Below, piece by piece: positions 31,401 to 42,314 of a DNA stretch of 64,000 nucleotides. Source of the stretch: Phytophthora hibernalis (lineage: Eukaryota > Oomycota > Peronosporomycetes > Peronosporales > Peronosporaceae); NCBI GenBank assembly GCA_012656075.1, contig JAAKBF010000159.1, forward strand, positions 1,116,001 to 1,180,000, given 5' to 3'. The notes beneath the pieces are model-generated. The model was not told the origin of the DNA. It saw only the letters and a list, made by a program, of their open reading frames with translations, and made no database searches. The translations under genes were made by a program, and so were the position numbers. How positions within the stretch are numbered: the first letter of the stretch is position 1; each line of letters opens with the position of its first letter.

Positions 31401-32304
31401 TGTGGTGTTGTGATTCACAGAAAACGTCGTTAGTTAGGCTTCCACGCAACAGCACAACAATTCGCCGAGTCAGGTCGGCGATGTTGGGCTTGCGCAAGGT
31501 TCCTGTCGGTTCCCTTTGCGGTTCGCCCCAGCCGGGGTTCAGTTGAGTGTTGTTCCCACAAAGTACCAAGCTCCAAACTCTCCAGAGACTCGCCTGAGCG
31601 GGGCAGTCTCCGTGCAAAACCCTGTGCGCTCCACCAAAGGATGGACGGTAGCGCGCGAGCGCGTTTACAGGTCACCAGGCGCAGATTACGCCCATCTAGG
31701 AGGTTACGGTGTCCTGGGTTGTCGAATCGACGAGACTTGGCTTCGCTTGGTAGCGAGAAGTTCCCACCCGGGTCGACCTTGATCTCTTGGCGCTACCAGA
31801 CGGCTCCCCTACAAGCTATGCCTCTCGGGGAACGACGGCAGACATAATCCAGCCCACGCAGGGACTTACCGGGAAAGTGTACGCTGTTCTTGGGCTTAGA
31901 AGATTCTGCTCTGATTGTTATCTCTATACCTTCGGATCGGGCCCCTTCGGGCTCTTTCCTATGGTCTTCTATCGGTCCTATACGAATATCTAATGAAATG
32001 GAGTCGTTACATATCTCCCTGCGACTCTTCGCTCAGCTTCGTCTCTTGGTGTCGAGCTGTTTCTTGCGACTCTTCGCCCAGATCCTGATTTATCCCCTCT
32101 GTTGGTATATCTTCCATCGAGGCATATTCTCGCCACGTCGACTTTCGCCGAGTCCAACTTTCGCCGAGTCCAACTTTCGCCGAGTCCAACCTTCGCCGAG
32201 TAGATTATCGCCGAGTCCGTCCATCGCTGTGTCCGTCCTTCGCTGAGTCCAGCTTAGGCCTCCCTAGTGTAGGGTCACCAAAAACTGGATTTCCCTACAC
32301 CACA
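31401..32304 (-). repeat. 3' LTR of gypsy element 2
   Basis: 904 bp, starting TGTGGTGTT and ending CCCTACACCACA on the plus strand. It aligns along its length with 42315-43238. It contains three full 16-bp units, TTTCGCCGAGTCCAAC, plus partial ones at 32149-32215. Confidence 0.9.
32149..32215. repeat. 16-bp tandem repeats in 3' LTR
   Basis: Three copies of TTTCGCCGAGTCCAAC are followed by two degenerate units. The matching array in the other LTR (43067-43150) has four full copies. The unit contains the octamer TCGCCGAG that recurs across the whole element. Confidence 0.85.
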
Positions 32305-32331
32305 ACTGCCCCGGGCGTGATACGAGCCAGG

Positions 32332-33610
32332 ATGGTGAGTGTCTCGGCCATCACTCCGCTCTCCAACTTTCCTTCAGTTGGAAATCTCGTCGAGTCAAGT
32401 ACTGTCACGTATAAGAAGCCCGTCGAGGACGCCATACATAAGGCTTCAAAACCCAAAACAGTTCGGGCCGTTGCTCCTGTCGCCAATTCATCTACGAAAG
32501 GCAAGGCGCCGGCTTCCAACAAACGTTCGACGGGTTCGCACTCGACGAAGTCATCCAAGAAGACTCCGAACACTCCTTCGCCGAGTCAGCCTTCGCCGAC
32601 TCCTGGCACGGTGGAATTGCCAGCACCGTTGCAGTTGCCAATCACGACATTGCACGCTCGGGTGGCACAGGCGGTTGCGCACGAGGCTCGAGAGACTCCT
32701 TCAATGCGTCAGACTCGCAACGTGGAGTTCTATCATTATGGGTCTGCGCGTTGCTGGGCGAAATTGTTGGCTTGTCGTTCTCCGGTCAAGATGCTATATA
32801 TCGGAGGCAAGTCTAGTGTGGCGCCGACACAAACTATTCTCGAAAGGGCTTCAGAAGTGGATGGATGTGTTCAATCCGTCTCATCACTGCCAACAAGTTC
32901 TCGCCCAGTTCCCGGAGACTCCAATTTTCGTCTCGGCGAGCGAGATTGACGCAGCCCGTCAACGTCTGCATTCAAAGAAGAAGTCGGCGAAATCGACGAC
33001 TCCTTTGATGATCGTTTGTGACGCTTGGGCTCGTTTCTTGGGCGATAGTCGGGTATTTGACGAGTCGCAACTCCACGATTCTCGTACCAAGATTTTCGTA
33101 GCTCTCTGGGAGAGGAATCACTGGATCGTGGATTGAAGTGTCTTGTTGGGTTTACACCCAGACCTCAATTCAGGCTCGCCCGCGTCGGAGTTCGCCGCCA
33201 TTCACGAGTTGTGGGCGGTGCACACTCTTGATCGTAAGCGTCGAGGCGACCTGTTGCGGATCGTCATGAAGTCATACGAGGCAGCGCTCCGGGCTGCAGT
33301 CAGTTCTCGCTCAGCTTGAGGCCCTTCGCCGAGTCTCGACTCCGAGCTCTATTTTGAGCCTACGGTCCCTACATATTCGTTGATCAACCAGCCAATGTTC
33401 CCGTCTCGATCGAATTGGTTCGCTGAGCTCAAGGACTTGGACGTTCAAGAACCCTGGCGAGTGTGGTGGGTGACTCGTCCAGAGTTGCACCCATACAACA
33501 CGTGTTTCCGTCCGCGCAACCCAGAGTTTCCAATGTTTGCCCCAGGGGATTTTTCCGTCGGCGACGTCGAGAGGGCCTTGCAGGAGGACACTGATCCCAA
33601 CGAACCATAG
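32332..33610 (+). CDS. antisense accessory ORF of gypsy element 2, unknown function
   Basis: The ATG at 32332, 28 bp inside the 3' LTR border, opens MVSVSAITPLSNFPSVGNLV. The reading stays protein-like to about 33610 on the strand opposite to gag-pol. The first 110 residues are basic and Ser/Pro/Lys-rich (STKSSKKTPNTPSPSQPSP). Then come HYGSARCWAKLLACRS and, after frame changes near 32810 and 33135, FSKGLQKWMDVFNPSHHC, MIVCDAWARFLGDSRVF and VALWERNHWIVD. A tail with FPSRSNWFAELKDL and EPWRVWWVTRPELHP follows. No domain is recognised. Antisense extra ORFs between pol and the 3' LTR are known in some plant gypsy lineages; kinship is not implied. An in-frame stop near 33320 breaks the last part. 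Confidence 0.5.
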
Positions 33611-34020
33611 CCTCCTGTTTGTGACGAAAATGCTCAGCCTCCGGCCAATCGTGTCAGTCTTCACATTTTCGAGCAATTTTGGACGAGGCCTAAGCAGTCG
33701 TTTCGCTAAGACTCCCAGTTCGCCCAGTTGCAGTTTTCGATGAGTCTTGGTAGTTATTTCTTTTTATTCGTGTGGTCCGTACTCATCCATCTCGTAATAG
33801 CTAAAATAAAAGTTGACGCAGTAGCTTTCGTCACTCGACCTGCCTGCTTGTCTACACAGGTCGGTGGTATTTTGTCATATGCAATAGCTTTTAACACTCG
33901 TCTGCAACTTGCACCATTTGCAGACGGTTTTCACGTTTCTTTTGTCGAAGATAGTCGAAGAGAAGGCCTCCACACGATAAATTCGACAGTGGTTCCCAGC
34001 TGGGTTCGTCATAGCCTACC
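33611..34020. other. spacer between antisense ORF and integrase end
   Basis: No supported gene. It is more AT-rich than its surroundings around 33740-33900. It may contain the shared 3' ends of the convergent gag-pol and antisense transcripts. Confidence 0.4.
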
Positions 34021-34024
34021 CATT

Positions 34025-35469
34025 TTACCAGAAACCGGCGCTGGGATCGGTCTGTACTCGTCGAGTGTGGCCTTTCGTCCCTAAGGATGGCTTCGACTTC
34101 ATATCGACCAGTACTTCGCCAGGTTCCCAGCTGTCTTCTGGCAGCAGTTCCTCGTCGAAATCCAATCGATCGGTTTCGCTGCGTCCTTTGACTAGCGAAG
34201 TCGTAGGCCTTTCGCCGAGCTCGGTCACTTTCTTCAGTCTGGACACGTGAACTACTGGATAGAACCGGAAGACGCTCTTGTCTGGCAGCTCCAGCTCGTA
34301 GGCGAACTCCTCGATCTTCTGCTTAATCCGGAACGGGCCGTGCCATAGATGAGCTAACTTCTTCTTCAGGACTGGTTTGACACGCTCCATGAACAGCCAG
34401 ACTTGGTCTCCAATCTTAAACAGAGACCGTTTTGGTTCGACGAGTCCGTCGCTATTGTTCGCTTCAGCTGTCTCCTCGCTCGTCGAGTCATTCGGTATAA
34501 CCTTCTGCTCGCTCCGACTCAGCGAGTCGTTGTGTTCCTTTGCTCGCGGGGCCTTTTCCTTCAGCTGGTACTTATAGGCTAGCTTGAGCGCTATTTTCCG
34601 TTGTCGGTTAGCCTCTCGACGGCATTTTGTGGCTATCGTTGAGGTGGTTTGTTTCGCGGAGTCTTTCGAGACTCGGCGAATGGAGGATGTCATCGATTTA
34701 AGTGTTGACGGAGCGTCCCAGCCGTGTACTAAGTAAATGGCGTTTCTCGCCGAGTCGAATCCCTCGAATTGTTGATTGCGTAGACCAGTTTCTCAGCGAT
34801 GTCGTACCAGTCAGCTTGAAGCGGGTCCTCCACGTAGACACGCACCGTTTGAATCATGGTCTTCACACTGCGTTCCTGCTGTCCGTTCGCTTTTGGTCGG
34901 TAGCTCAGTGTAGCTCGAGACCTCGACTGCATCATCTCCGAGAAAGTCTGAAAGACTTCGCTCATAAATCTTGGGTCTCGTTCGTGTCGAATGAGCGATG
35001 GTGCGCCAAATCGACGGAATATGCACTCTTCGAATGCTTTAGCCACTTCGAGTGCCCCAGTATCGCCCATCGCCTTAGCAATGACCAACCCGGTAAAGTG
35101 ATCTTGAAATAGCAGGAGAGCCGTGTTTCCTCTCTGAGTCTTCGGTAATGGTATAACGAAGTCCATCGACACACTCTGGAAAGGTCGATCGGAGACGACG
35201 TTACCTGGCGAATATCCGCGAAGTTGTGGCTTGCTCTTACTGGTGTTGCAATCTTCACAGGCTTGCACATGCTTGACCACATCGGCGTACAGACCGATCC
35301 AATAGTAGTCGGCCTTCACTCGGTGATAAGTCCTGACGATGCCTTGATGTCCTCCTTCAATGGAGTTATGGCAATTCGCCAAGATTTTGTCGATGAGTGT
35401 GGTTGGCACTACCATTCTTAGCTTCGTGTAGTGCTCGACAGGTCTACCTCGCTCTCTACGACGGCTCAT
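34025..35469 (-). CDS. integrase with C-terminal chromo/SH3-like region, gypsy element 2
   Basis: 35469-34729 has the H2C2 zinc region (CHNSIEGGHQGIVRTYHR, then CEDC) and the DDE core: SVSMDFVIPLPKTQ (first D), APSLIRHERDPRFMS (second D) and KANGQQERSVKTM (E). After a frame change near 34700, 34693-34025 continues with FKIGDQVWLFMERVKPVLKK, LAHLWHGPFRI and FRFYPVVHVSRLKK. That is the usual gypsy integrase C-terminal domain leading into a chromo-like tail. All three catalytic acidic residues are present, so the core may be active. It is part of the gag-pol polyprotein. Confidence 0.8.
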
Positions 35470-38140
35470 GTAATATAGTAGGCCGTCCTTGCTGAGTACA
35501 AAGTATCGACTACTTTGCCGGCGTCGCCGGCTCTTCGCCGAGTGAGCTCATCGAATTCACCTCGCAAATATTTCTTCAGGTCAGACCACCGACATTCTTC
35601 GTCTTGCGCCGTTGATATCCGGCCTCGTCGCTCAGCTTGGACTACTAGAGGGTTGACGTCTTCAGCACTTGGCAGTTCCTGACGTTCTGAGCAAGCCCAG
35701 CCCTGCTCTACTACCCGCTGTGCTTCTGGAGGTTGGTACTCCATTTCGAACTTGTCGACTGGACTATCATTGTCGGGTAGACTCGGCGAATCGGACTCTA
35801 CTAGCACGTCGGGTGCCGGTTCACTCGCTGGGTCTTGTTCTTCGTCTTCGGCGAATCGAACTCGGCGAACTGGTTGAGTCTGACTTCGAGTAATCGCTGA
35901 GACTTTAGGTGGGTCTTCTTCTGCTTCCTTCGTCGAGCTTTCCCCGACGTACAGCTTTTCCTGTATCCTGTTCAATGTCTTTAGCTCAGCTTTGCAATCA
36001 CCGCTTTCGCTTCTAGAGCTTCCGTGGCTAACGTATCCGCCGCTGAGTTGTAGCATCCGGACTACATGGAGGTAACGTTCTGAGTTGAGGCGATCGATGA
36101 GTTCCTTATGGCGCGCCAACTGAATTTGCAACGTCTCCTTCCTGCATGCGATCACCCTCGTGGATTGCTGGATTGCGAGCCTGGAATCGCCAACTATGAT
36201 AAGGTCGGTGATGCCCCGGTCAGGGCCGCGATGACGCCGTTATTCATTCCGGAGTACTCGGCGATATTGACCGTGGTTTCCAAGAGGTGAGCACTTGCAG
36301 CGATCACAATGTCCCACATCGGCAACCGCCACAAGATCCACGAGCAACTACCATAGCCGCCATACTTATCCGTCTTCGCCGACCCGTCGAATGACAGGAC
36401 GTATCCCTCAAAGTCCTGTGGTACGTGCGCATATAGCACTTCTGGGTCCATGCGGACACTCGCCGAGTTCTTAGATGGTGGTGCAATGTGTACTAACAAC
36501 TTGTCGAGTCCAATGTGTGGAGTGATAGAGGCTTGCAACCGCTGAGCGAATTCGATATCCCGCTCTCGCACCCGTTTAATTTTCAAGTGGTAAGGTGAGA
36601 GCAGGACGGCGAAGCTCACTGGTCGTCCGTACAATGTCTTCGACGAGAACACCCATTATAAGGTGGAGAACCGGGTGTAAACATGGATTGTCTTGCCCGC
36701 CACCAGAGTATAGCATATCTTCAGCAATTGAAGCAACGCAAGCACCTCTCACTCAGCTGGGTGATAGTTGACTTCGCTCTCTTTCAGCACTCGGCCACAG
36801 AAGCAGACTGGGTGCAGTTTCCCATTATGCAATTGCATCAGGGTGCTACTCAACGCCCAGTAATTGGCAAAGACCATGACATGGACGTCTTTCGCTGAGT
36901 CGAAGTGCCTTAGAATAGGCGCTTCTGTCACCTTCCTCGTTAGCTCAGCGAATGAAGCTCGGGCGGTCGATAAGTCGCTTCCACTACCGAAGTCAGCTGA
37001 TAAAGCACTGCTCCATACAACGCTAGGTTTTGGATGAACCGGCTGTAGTAATTGAGCGCGCCGAGGAATGCCTGCATCCCTTTTTCGATGACGGGAATGG
37101 AAGCTCAGCGATCGCAGCCAGCTTCTTGGGATCCGTGGCAATTCCGTCGGCCGTCACTTTGTGAGATATGAAGTCGACCATCGGCTGGACAAACATACTC
37201 TTGGTGAAACTCACACTGATTCTGCACTCGGCGAATCGGGTCAGCAACCGGTCGAGCGTGTTGAGGCACTCGTCGAAGGTTGTACCTCCAAAGCAAATAT
37301 CATCAACAAACGATCGTCGTCCAAAGACCGGAATTAGCTGTGACTCGTCCGGTTTACCCGAACTGAAGATGACAGTTTCAGGGCTGTAGATGAGCTCTTG
37401 CAGCGGGTCAGACCCGTAGAGATCGGTAGTCGGCTTCAAATTTGGTGCTTAAAATCATCGAATCAGTAGCCGGGATGGTCGTATCTTTCGCTGAGCTGTT
37501 GCCGTAGCCTCAGCGAGCCGCATCTTCTCGGTGAATGTCGCCCAGCCACCACTCGGCTGCACGTAACCCCAGAGAGCATTGTCGATGAGTCGCTGGTAGA
37601 TCATGGGCGCATTTTTAAGCCCAAACGGCATTCGCAACCACTCGCAGTGGCCGAGAACACACACAAAAGCTGAAATTTCACGAGCTCGTTGAGTCATCAT
37701 TACGGTCCAGAATCCACTAGCAGCGTCGAGGGAACAGAACCATAAGTAGCTCTCGAGTTCCGTCTGCAGGTCGTCGACCAGTAGCATTGCGTATTCCATG
37801 CTGACTGTAATTGCGTTCACCAGCTTATAGTCGATGCAAAGCCTAATGTCGACACCATTCTTCTTCATGACAATCACGATGGGCGAGGCCCAAGGGCTCT
37901 TTGAAAATGACACGAGCCCTGCTTGAAGCAGAGCTTTCAAAAGCTCATAACGTTTGCTCATGTTCTTCAGTGGCACTCGCCGAGCTCTTTGCTTGATGGG
38001 TTCGTGCCCTTGGACGTCGATATCGCAGGCCACACCGTATGCGGGTGGCGGAAGCGCATTTCCGCTCGAGATCATGATATTTTCATGCCGTTTCAAGGTT
38101 TCGACGAGCTTCTTTTGCTGTTGAACATCGTGCGCTGGGA
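35470..38140 (-). pseudogene. reverse transcriptase-RNase H, gypsy element 2
   Basis: 38096-37455 has RT domains: SPWASPIVIVMKKNGV, RLCIDYKLVNAIT, FCSLDAASGFWTVMM (catalytic D) and MPFGLKNAPMIYQRLID. 37439-37023 has SFVDDICFGGTTFDEC, the YVDD-type box, then SFTKSMFVQPMVDF. 36652-36194 contains RNase H, with YVLSFDGSAKTDKYGGYGSC and NIAEYSGM. 36155-35466 is the linker to integrase, rich in charged residues. Frame changes occur near 37450, 37080, 36740 and 36170, so the copy as assembled is not autonomous. Catalytic residues are kept. Confidence 0.75.
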
Positions 38141-38149
38141 TTAGCGGCC

Positions 38150-39150
38150 GTGAGGAACCGCAACCGAAGGCCTTCGGTCGGGTCTGGGCTCAATGGAGTA
38201 TCTGACACCTCCAATTCTCCAGATTCGACGAGTCCTGGCTTCCGTAACCTAGGAGTATGTTGGTCTGGCTCTCGTTCGCCAGGGTCCCACTGTTCACCCC
38301 TGTCAATTTTGGTAGTGCATCTTTTCTGATGCCTTCGCTGTGGACAGCGGCTGTCGCCGAGTCTTGCTACTCCAATGGCGGCTGCTGCCATTCACTTCCT
38401 TCCCTTTCCGTTGTGTCGATTAGAGAGTCGTCAGTTTTAATCGCCGAGATGGTCGAATCGTCAGGTTTCGACGAGTCTCCCTCCATGGCAACAGTCTGAG
38501 GTGCTTCTCCGCTCGTTGAGTTAGATACACTTGTCGAATCCTCGTCAAGCTCGTCGACTTCTAGCGATTCACGAGTATCGTCCTCCTCTGGTTGGACGGG
38601 TCTTGGTTTGATAGCCGTCGGATATAACGTTGTCGCCTTCGTAGTCTAGCTTCGTTGATAACGATTCCGTCTGGTCAGGCAAAAGGCGAGCTCATGAGCA
38701 TAATCTGTTAGACTCTTATCGCTCGACGAGTGTTCAAACTCGGCGAGTTCTGACCCGTCTTCGAGAACGACGTCAGCCGTCGAGAGGCGCAGCTCGACTT
38801 CATTCGTGTAATGTGGTCTTTCGACAGCGAGAGGCTGTCGACTAAGCCATTCCATATATAGCCGTTGCTATTTCCTTAGGAGTCGGTTGTCAAGAGCGCC
38901 CTCGTAGGCAAGCACTTGCCAGTCGCGATATTTCTCTGAGTTCACCCGCACATAACCATCATCCCAAGGCATTTCTCCGTGGGGCATCCATAGAACCACC
39001 GGAAAGTGGGATGGACACCACGTCAGGCTCGCGGTTATGTTTGTCAGCAACACCCGCACGACTCGTCCCGCAGCGTTGTGCTCGACTGTTGGTATTACCC
39101 CTTGCAGTTGACGAACCCACAGCTCATGCGTCGATTCGCTGGGGTGTCTG
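38150..39150 (-). pseudogene. protease-RT linker, gypsy element 2
   Basis: 39158-38868 (HELWVRQLQGVIPTVEHNA, TWCPSHFPVVLWMPHGEMP) and 38855-38646 (DKSLTDYAHELAFCLTRRN) correspond to the linker seen in element 1. The part 38640-38150 is Glu/Ser/Pro-rich and poorly conserved. No enzymatic function is visible. Confidence 0.5.
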
Positions 39151-39154
39151 CGTC

Positions 39155-39600
39155 TCAACTTGAACTAAGGATTTCTCTTCCCATAATATCCAATGTCTCC
39201 CGTGGGCATCCGATCACTTCACGGCCGTACTCTGTGTCGTCTACATCTCTCGACGACTTGATTAGTGGCACCACGACCTCATCGGGCAGTTTTGCCATTG
39301 AATTGTACAAGTCCAGCCTGATACCGGCTGGTATCATGAAGTCGGTACCCAAGATCAGGTCGACTCCAGCATGATGAAGCATGATCCACACCTCGAATTC
39401 GTAAACCACTTCCCACCCCAGCGTAACCTTAACAATTGCGCGAGAGGTGGTCGCCACCTTTGACTTGGCGATTCCTTGGACATCGATCTTCATGTCGTTC
39501 TTGGTAAGTCGCTTCAGTCGCAACTTCCTAGCGAATGCTTCGGTCACAGCCGACACGTTTGCTCCGTATCCAACAAGATTTTTGTCCGTTCATCATTCAC
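39155..39600 (-). pseudogene. retropepsin, gypsy element 2
   Basis: The frame has SAVTEAFARKLRLKRLTK, VKVTLGWEVVYEFEVWIM and VDLILGTDFMIPAGIRLDL, colinear with the element 1 protease. The active-site DTGA-type segment falls upstream of 39556, where the frame breaks (about 39560-39600). The domain is therefore recognisable but split. Confidence 0.65.
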
Positions 39601-39713
39601 AGCTCCCATCACGAGAGCTCGCATTCTCCCTCGGCGATCAAATTTCCTCGATGACCACCATCCCAGTCGCTCACCAGGGAGCAACTTTCATCTCTTGGCT
39701 TGACCTATCGAGA

Positions 39714-42227
39714 TCATCGGTCGCTCATACTTCCAATCGCTCGGTTTTCGTCTTCGTTCGACTCGCCGAGACCACAATTCTCGTCCACATCCGCTCGTCC
39801 GCTCTCTTCATCACTCTCGTTCTCACTCCACTCGTCGGGCCGTTCCGCTTCCCCAACAAAAGCGAACACGTAGTTCGCTTCGACTGCTGGTTCTGCTGAC
39901 TGTGGCAGCCCGTTGTTGTCCAACCCAGTCACGGTTGGCGAGCCCACTAGTTTAAATGGCTTGACGAGTAGATGTCCTGAAGATCGGCCGGGACAATGGA
40001 CTTGTAGACTGACGCCTTGACGAACTTGGTGAGTTTCTCGAAGCGTGGGAAGAGTTCGCACTGGCCTACTTCGTGCACTTGCTTGCAGAACTTGCAGCGT
40101 CGGCGACAAAAGTGTGCATCGTGACCTGTTGCTCCGCAGGATCCACACGGACCGTAAGTCTTCCGCTCTCGAGACCGTCTCGGCGATTAGCTTGTCCTTT
40201 GGGATTCGACGAGTTCTGCTGGTATCGGTTGGAGTCTCCAGTCGTATTACCGGCGCCGATGTAGTCCGAGTCTTTTCAGAGTATTGGTCGAGGACTCGCT
40301 CGCATCGCTTTCTCCATTCGATGAGTCATAGAGGTCGGTGTTTGCTGTAGCTCGGCGAGTGTCGAGTGTCGCCCACGGGTCGTCGATCGACGCGTCTACC
40401 AGCGTAACTCGGCGATTGCTGTCTTCACCCTGTCGACCACGGCGTTCATCCTGCTGTTTCTTAGAGTCGACTCGGCGATTTTATACTCCCTTCTTCTCAG
40501 CTCGTTTGGCCCCTTACTGCGGCTTGTGCTCAGACGATCGCGTTGTTTCTTGCGCTTTGCACCGAGTAAGCGCTGGTTGACCACCTTCTCGACCTTCGTA
40601 ATATCGCTGAGTCGCTGTGGGTACAGCCGATCCATGATTTCGTCGTCTCCGCAATTAAGCAGGAAATGTTCGACGTGGTCGGCGGCGTCAGATCCACCCT
40701 TCTCGTACTGGATGTGGGCGGTGCGCGCGTAGCCTTTCAGTCGCAGCAAAGTTGCAGACCTGTTCATTCTCCCTGCGTCTCGCTGAGTAGTATCGAGCTC
40801 GCGCTAACTGGTCGAATTGCGAACAGTAATAGTACAGGAAAGCCTCGCTGAGAAGATTCCACTTTCGCTGAGTCTTCTTGGGAAGCTGTCGGAACCACCC
40901 ATTAACTGCCTTTCCCAGACTCAGGAGAATGGTTCACACCACTCATCTTGCCGTTTGCACGATGAAGCGTTTGATCCATTGTAACGCATCTTCCGACCGG
41001 TAGCGCTTCCCGTCAAAGGTCGTGATCTTCTCAAGCGGCGCATGCGTCCTGATTTCCAGAACTTGTCCTCGGTCTCTTTCAGCCCCATCGAAGCTGAGCG
41101 GACGGACGTGGTCATGTGGCGACTATTCGACATCGCGGTGCCCAGGGTAATCGTCTTCATCGCTGAGTTGATCATCCTCTCCAGGGGCTGCAAGTGCTGC
41201 GGCGTCCGATCGGATCAGGCGACGGAGCTCGGCGGCTTCTTCAGCAGTGATGAATTCTGCCATCGGGCGTCGAGCTGGCTGATCGCTGGCCTTCTTCGGA
41301 GTTTGCATTTGCGAGTCGGCGAAATACGGTGTTCCCTCAGTGCTCCGGAATACGCCACGCTTCGTCTCGGGTGTCTTCGGCAACGGAACTTTCGCTGGGT
41401 CTTCACTCGGCTCGGGGAAGACGTACGGCTCAGTGACGTACGGTTGTGGTGGAGCCGATTTGGTCTCGTCGAGTTCTTCAGCTCGGCGAACCTTGGGAAT
41501 TGTCCCTTTGGTCCACCTTGCATCCCAAACAAGTCTTTCAACTTGCGCTTCCATCTCATCAGCTCGACGCCGACCGTGTGCATACTCCAAGATATCAGCG
41601 CTGGTTTCGATGGCTTATGGCCGCACCGGTATTCCATCGCTCGGAGTAATATCACCGTGTCCACGACGAGTTGGTCCATCGTTTGGCTATTGATGGGTTG
41701 ACCCAGTTCCTCGCTGAGTTGAGCCCACTTTGCTTGACACATGTACATCGGAGCGAACATGTTGATCCACCGACTGTTGGTCTTCATTTCTTCGACGAGT
41801 CGGGCCAGGACTCGGTTTGCCTTCGGTGTTTCGACATTCTTTGTCGCCTTGGGAACAAGCGGCGGTCGGTCACCAGGAGCCACGTCTTGTTCGTCGTCAT
41901 CGTCATCGCCGAGTTCCGCTGCGCGGTTGTGCTCGACTGGGCGAGGAGCTCCCATGCGGGTCACCTGCAGCGACAACTCGTCGACTTCTTCACGGAGATC
42001 GACGACTCTCTTCACGTCGTCATACTCCGTCCCTTCATCATCATCCTTCTCTTCTTCTTCCTCCTCCTCGCTTCCATGGTCTTCGTTATCGTCGACATCG
42101 TCAAACTGGACGGAGCGCGTAACCACCGCGTCCGCGGCGGTAATGCTGTCGAGTTCGACTCATCAAGCGGCGATCCTTCGGCCGTCGTCGGGCTTGCGAC
42201 GCTCAAATTTGGCGAATCCTTGACCAT
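39714..42227 (-). pseudogene. gag, gypsy element 2
   Basis: The ATG at 42227 starts MVKDSPNLSVASPTTAEG. After a frame change near 42130 comes an acidic stretch with DDNEDHGSEEEEEEEKDDDE. 42126-41215 has NMFAPMYMCQAKWAQLSEEL and LFGMQGGPKGQFPRFAEL. 40767-40396 has KGYARTAHIQYEKGGSDAAD and HVEHFLLNCGDDEIMDRLYP, matching element 1 gag. A Cys/His-rich nucleocapsid region follows near 40150-40040. Gag forms the particle. At least four frame breaks are present. Confidence 0.65.
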
Positions 42228-42295
42228 CTTCTCTCACTTATTGCTCTTAACTTGGTTGTACTTGGTACCTGCGAAAACAAAGCACACCCATGAAT

Positions 42296-42312
42296 CCCGG
42301 GTCGCGGCACCA
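42296..42312 (-). promoter_or_regulatory. primer-binding site of gypsy element 2
   Basis: On the minus strand, TGGTGCCGCGACCCGGG begins two bases after the 5' LTR end. It is complementary to a tRNA 3' end, CCCGGGTCGCGGCACCA, including the CCA. It primes minus-strand DNA synthesis. I did not identify which tRNA this is. Confidence 0.8.
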
Positions 42313-42314
42313 GT

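Noticed and set aside
31401..32304. Solo LTR
   Set aside because: It shares exact CCGCC flanks with the LTR at 42315-43238 and lies in the same orientation with PBS and internal domains between, so it is the 3' LTR of a full element.
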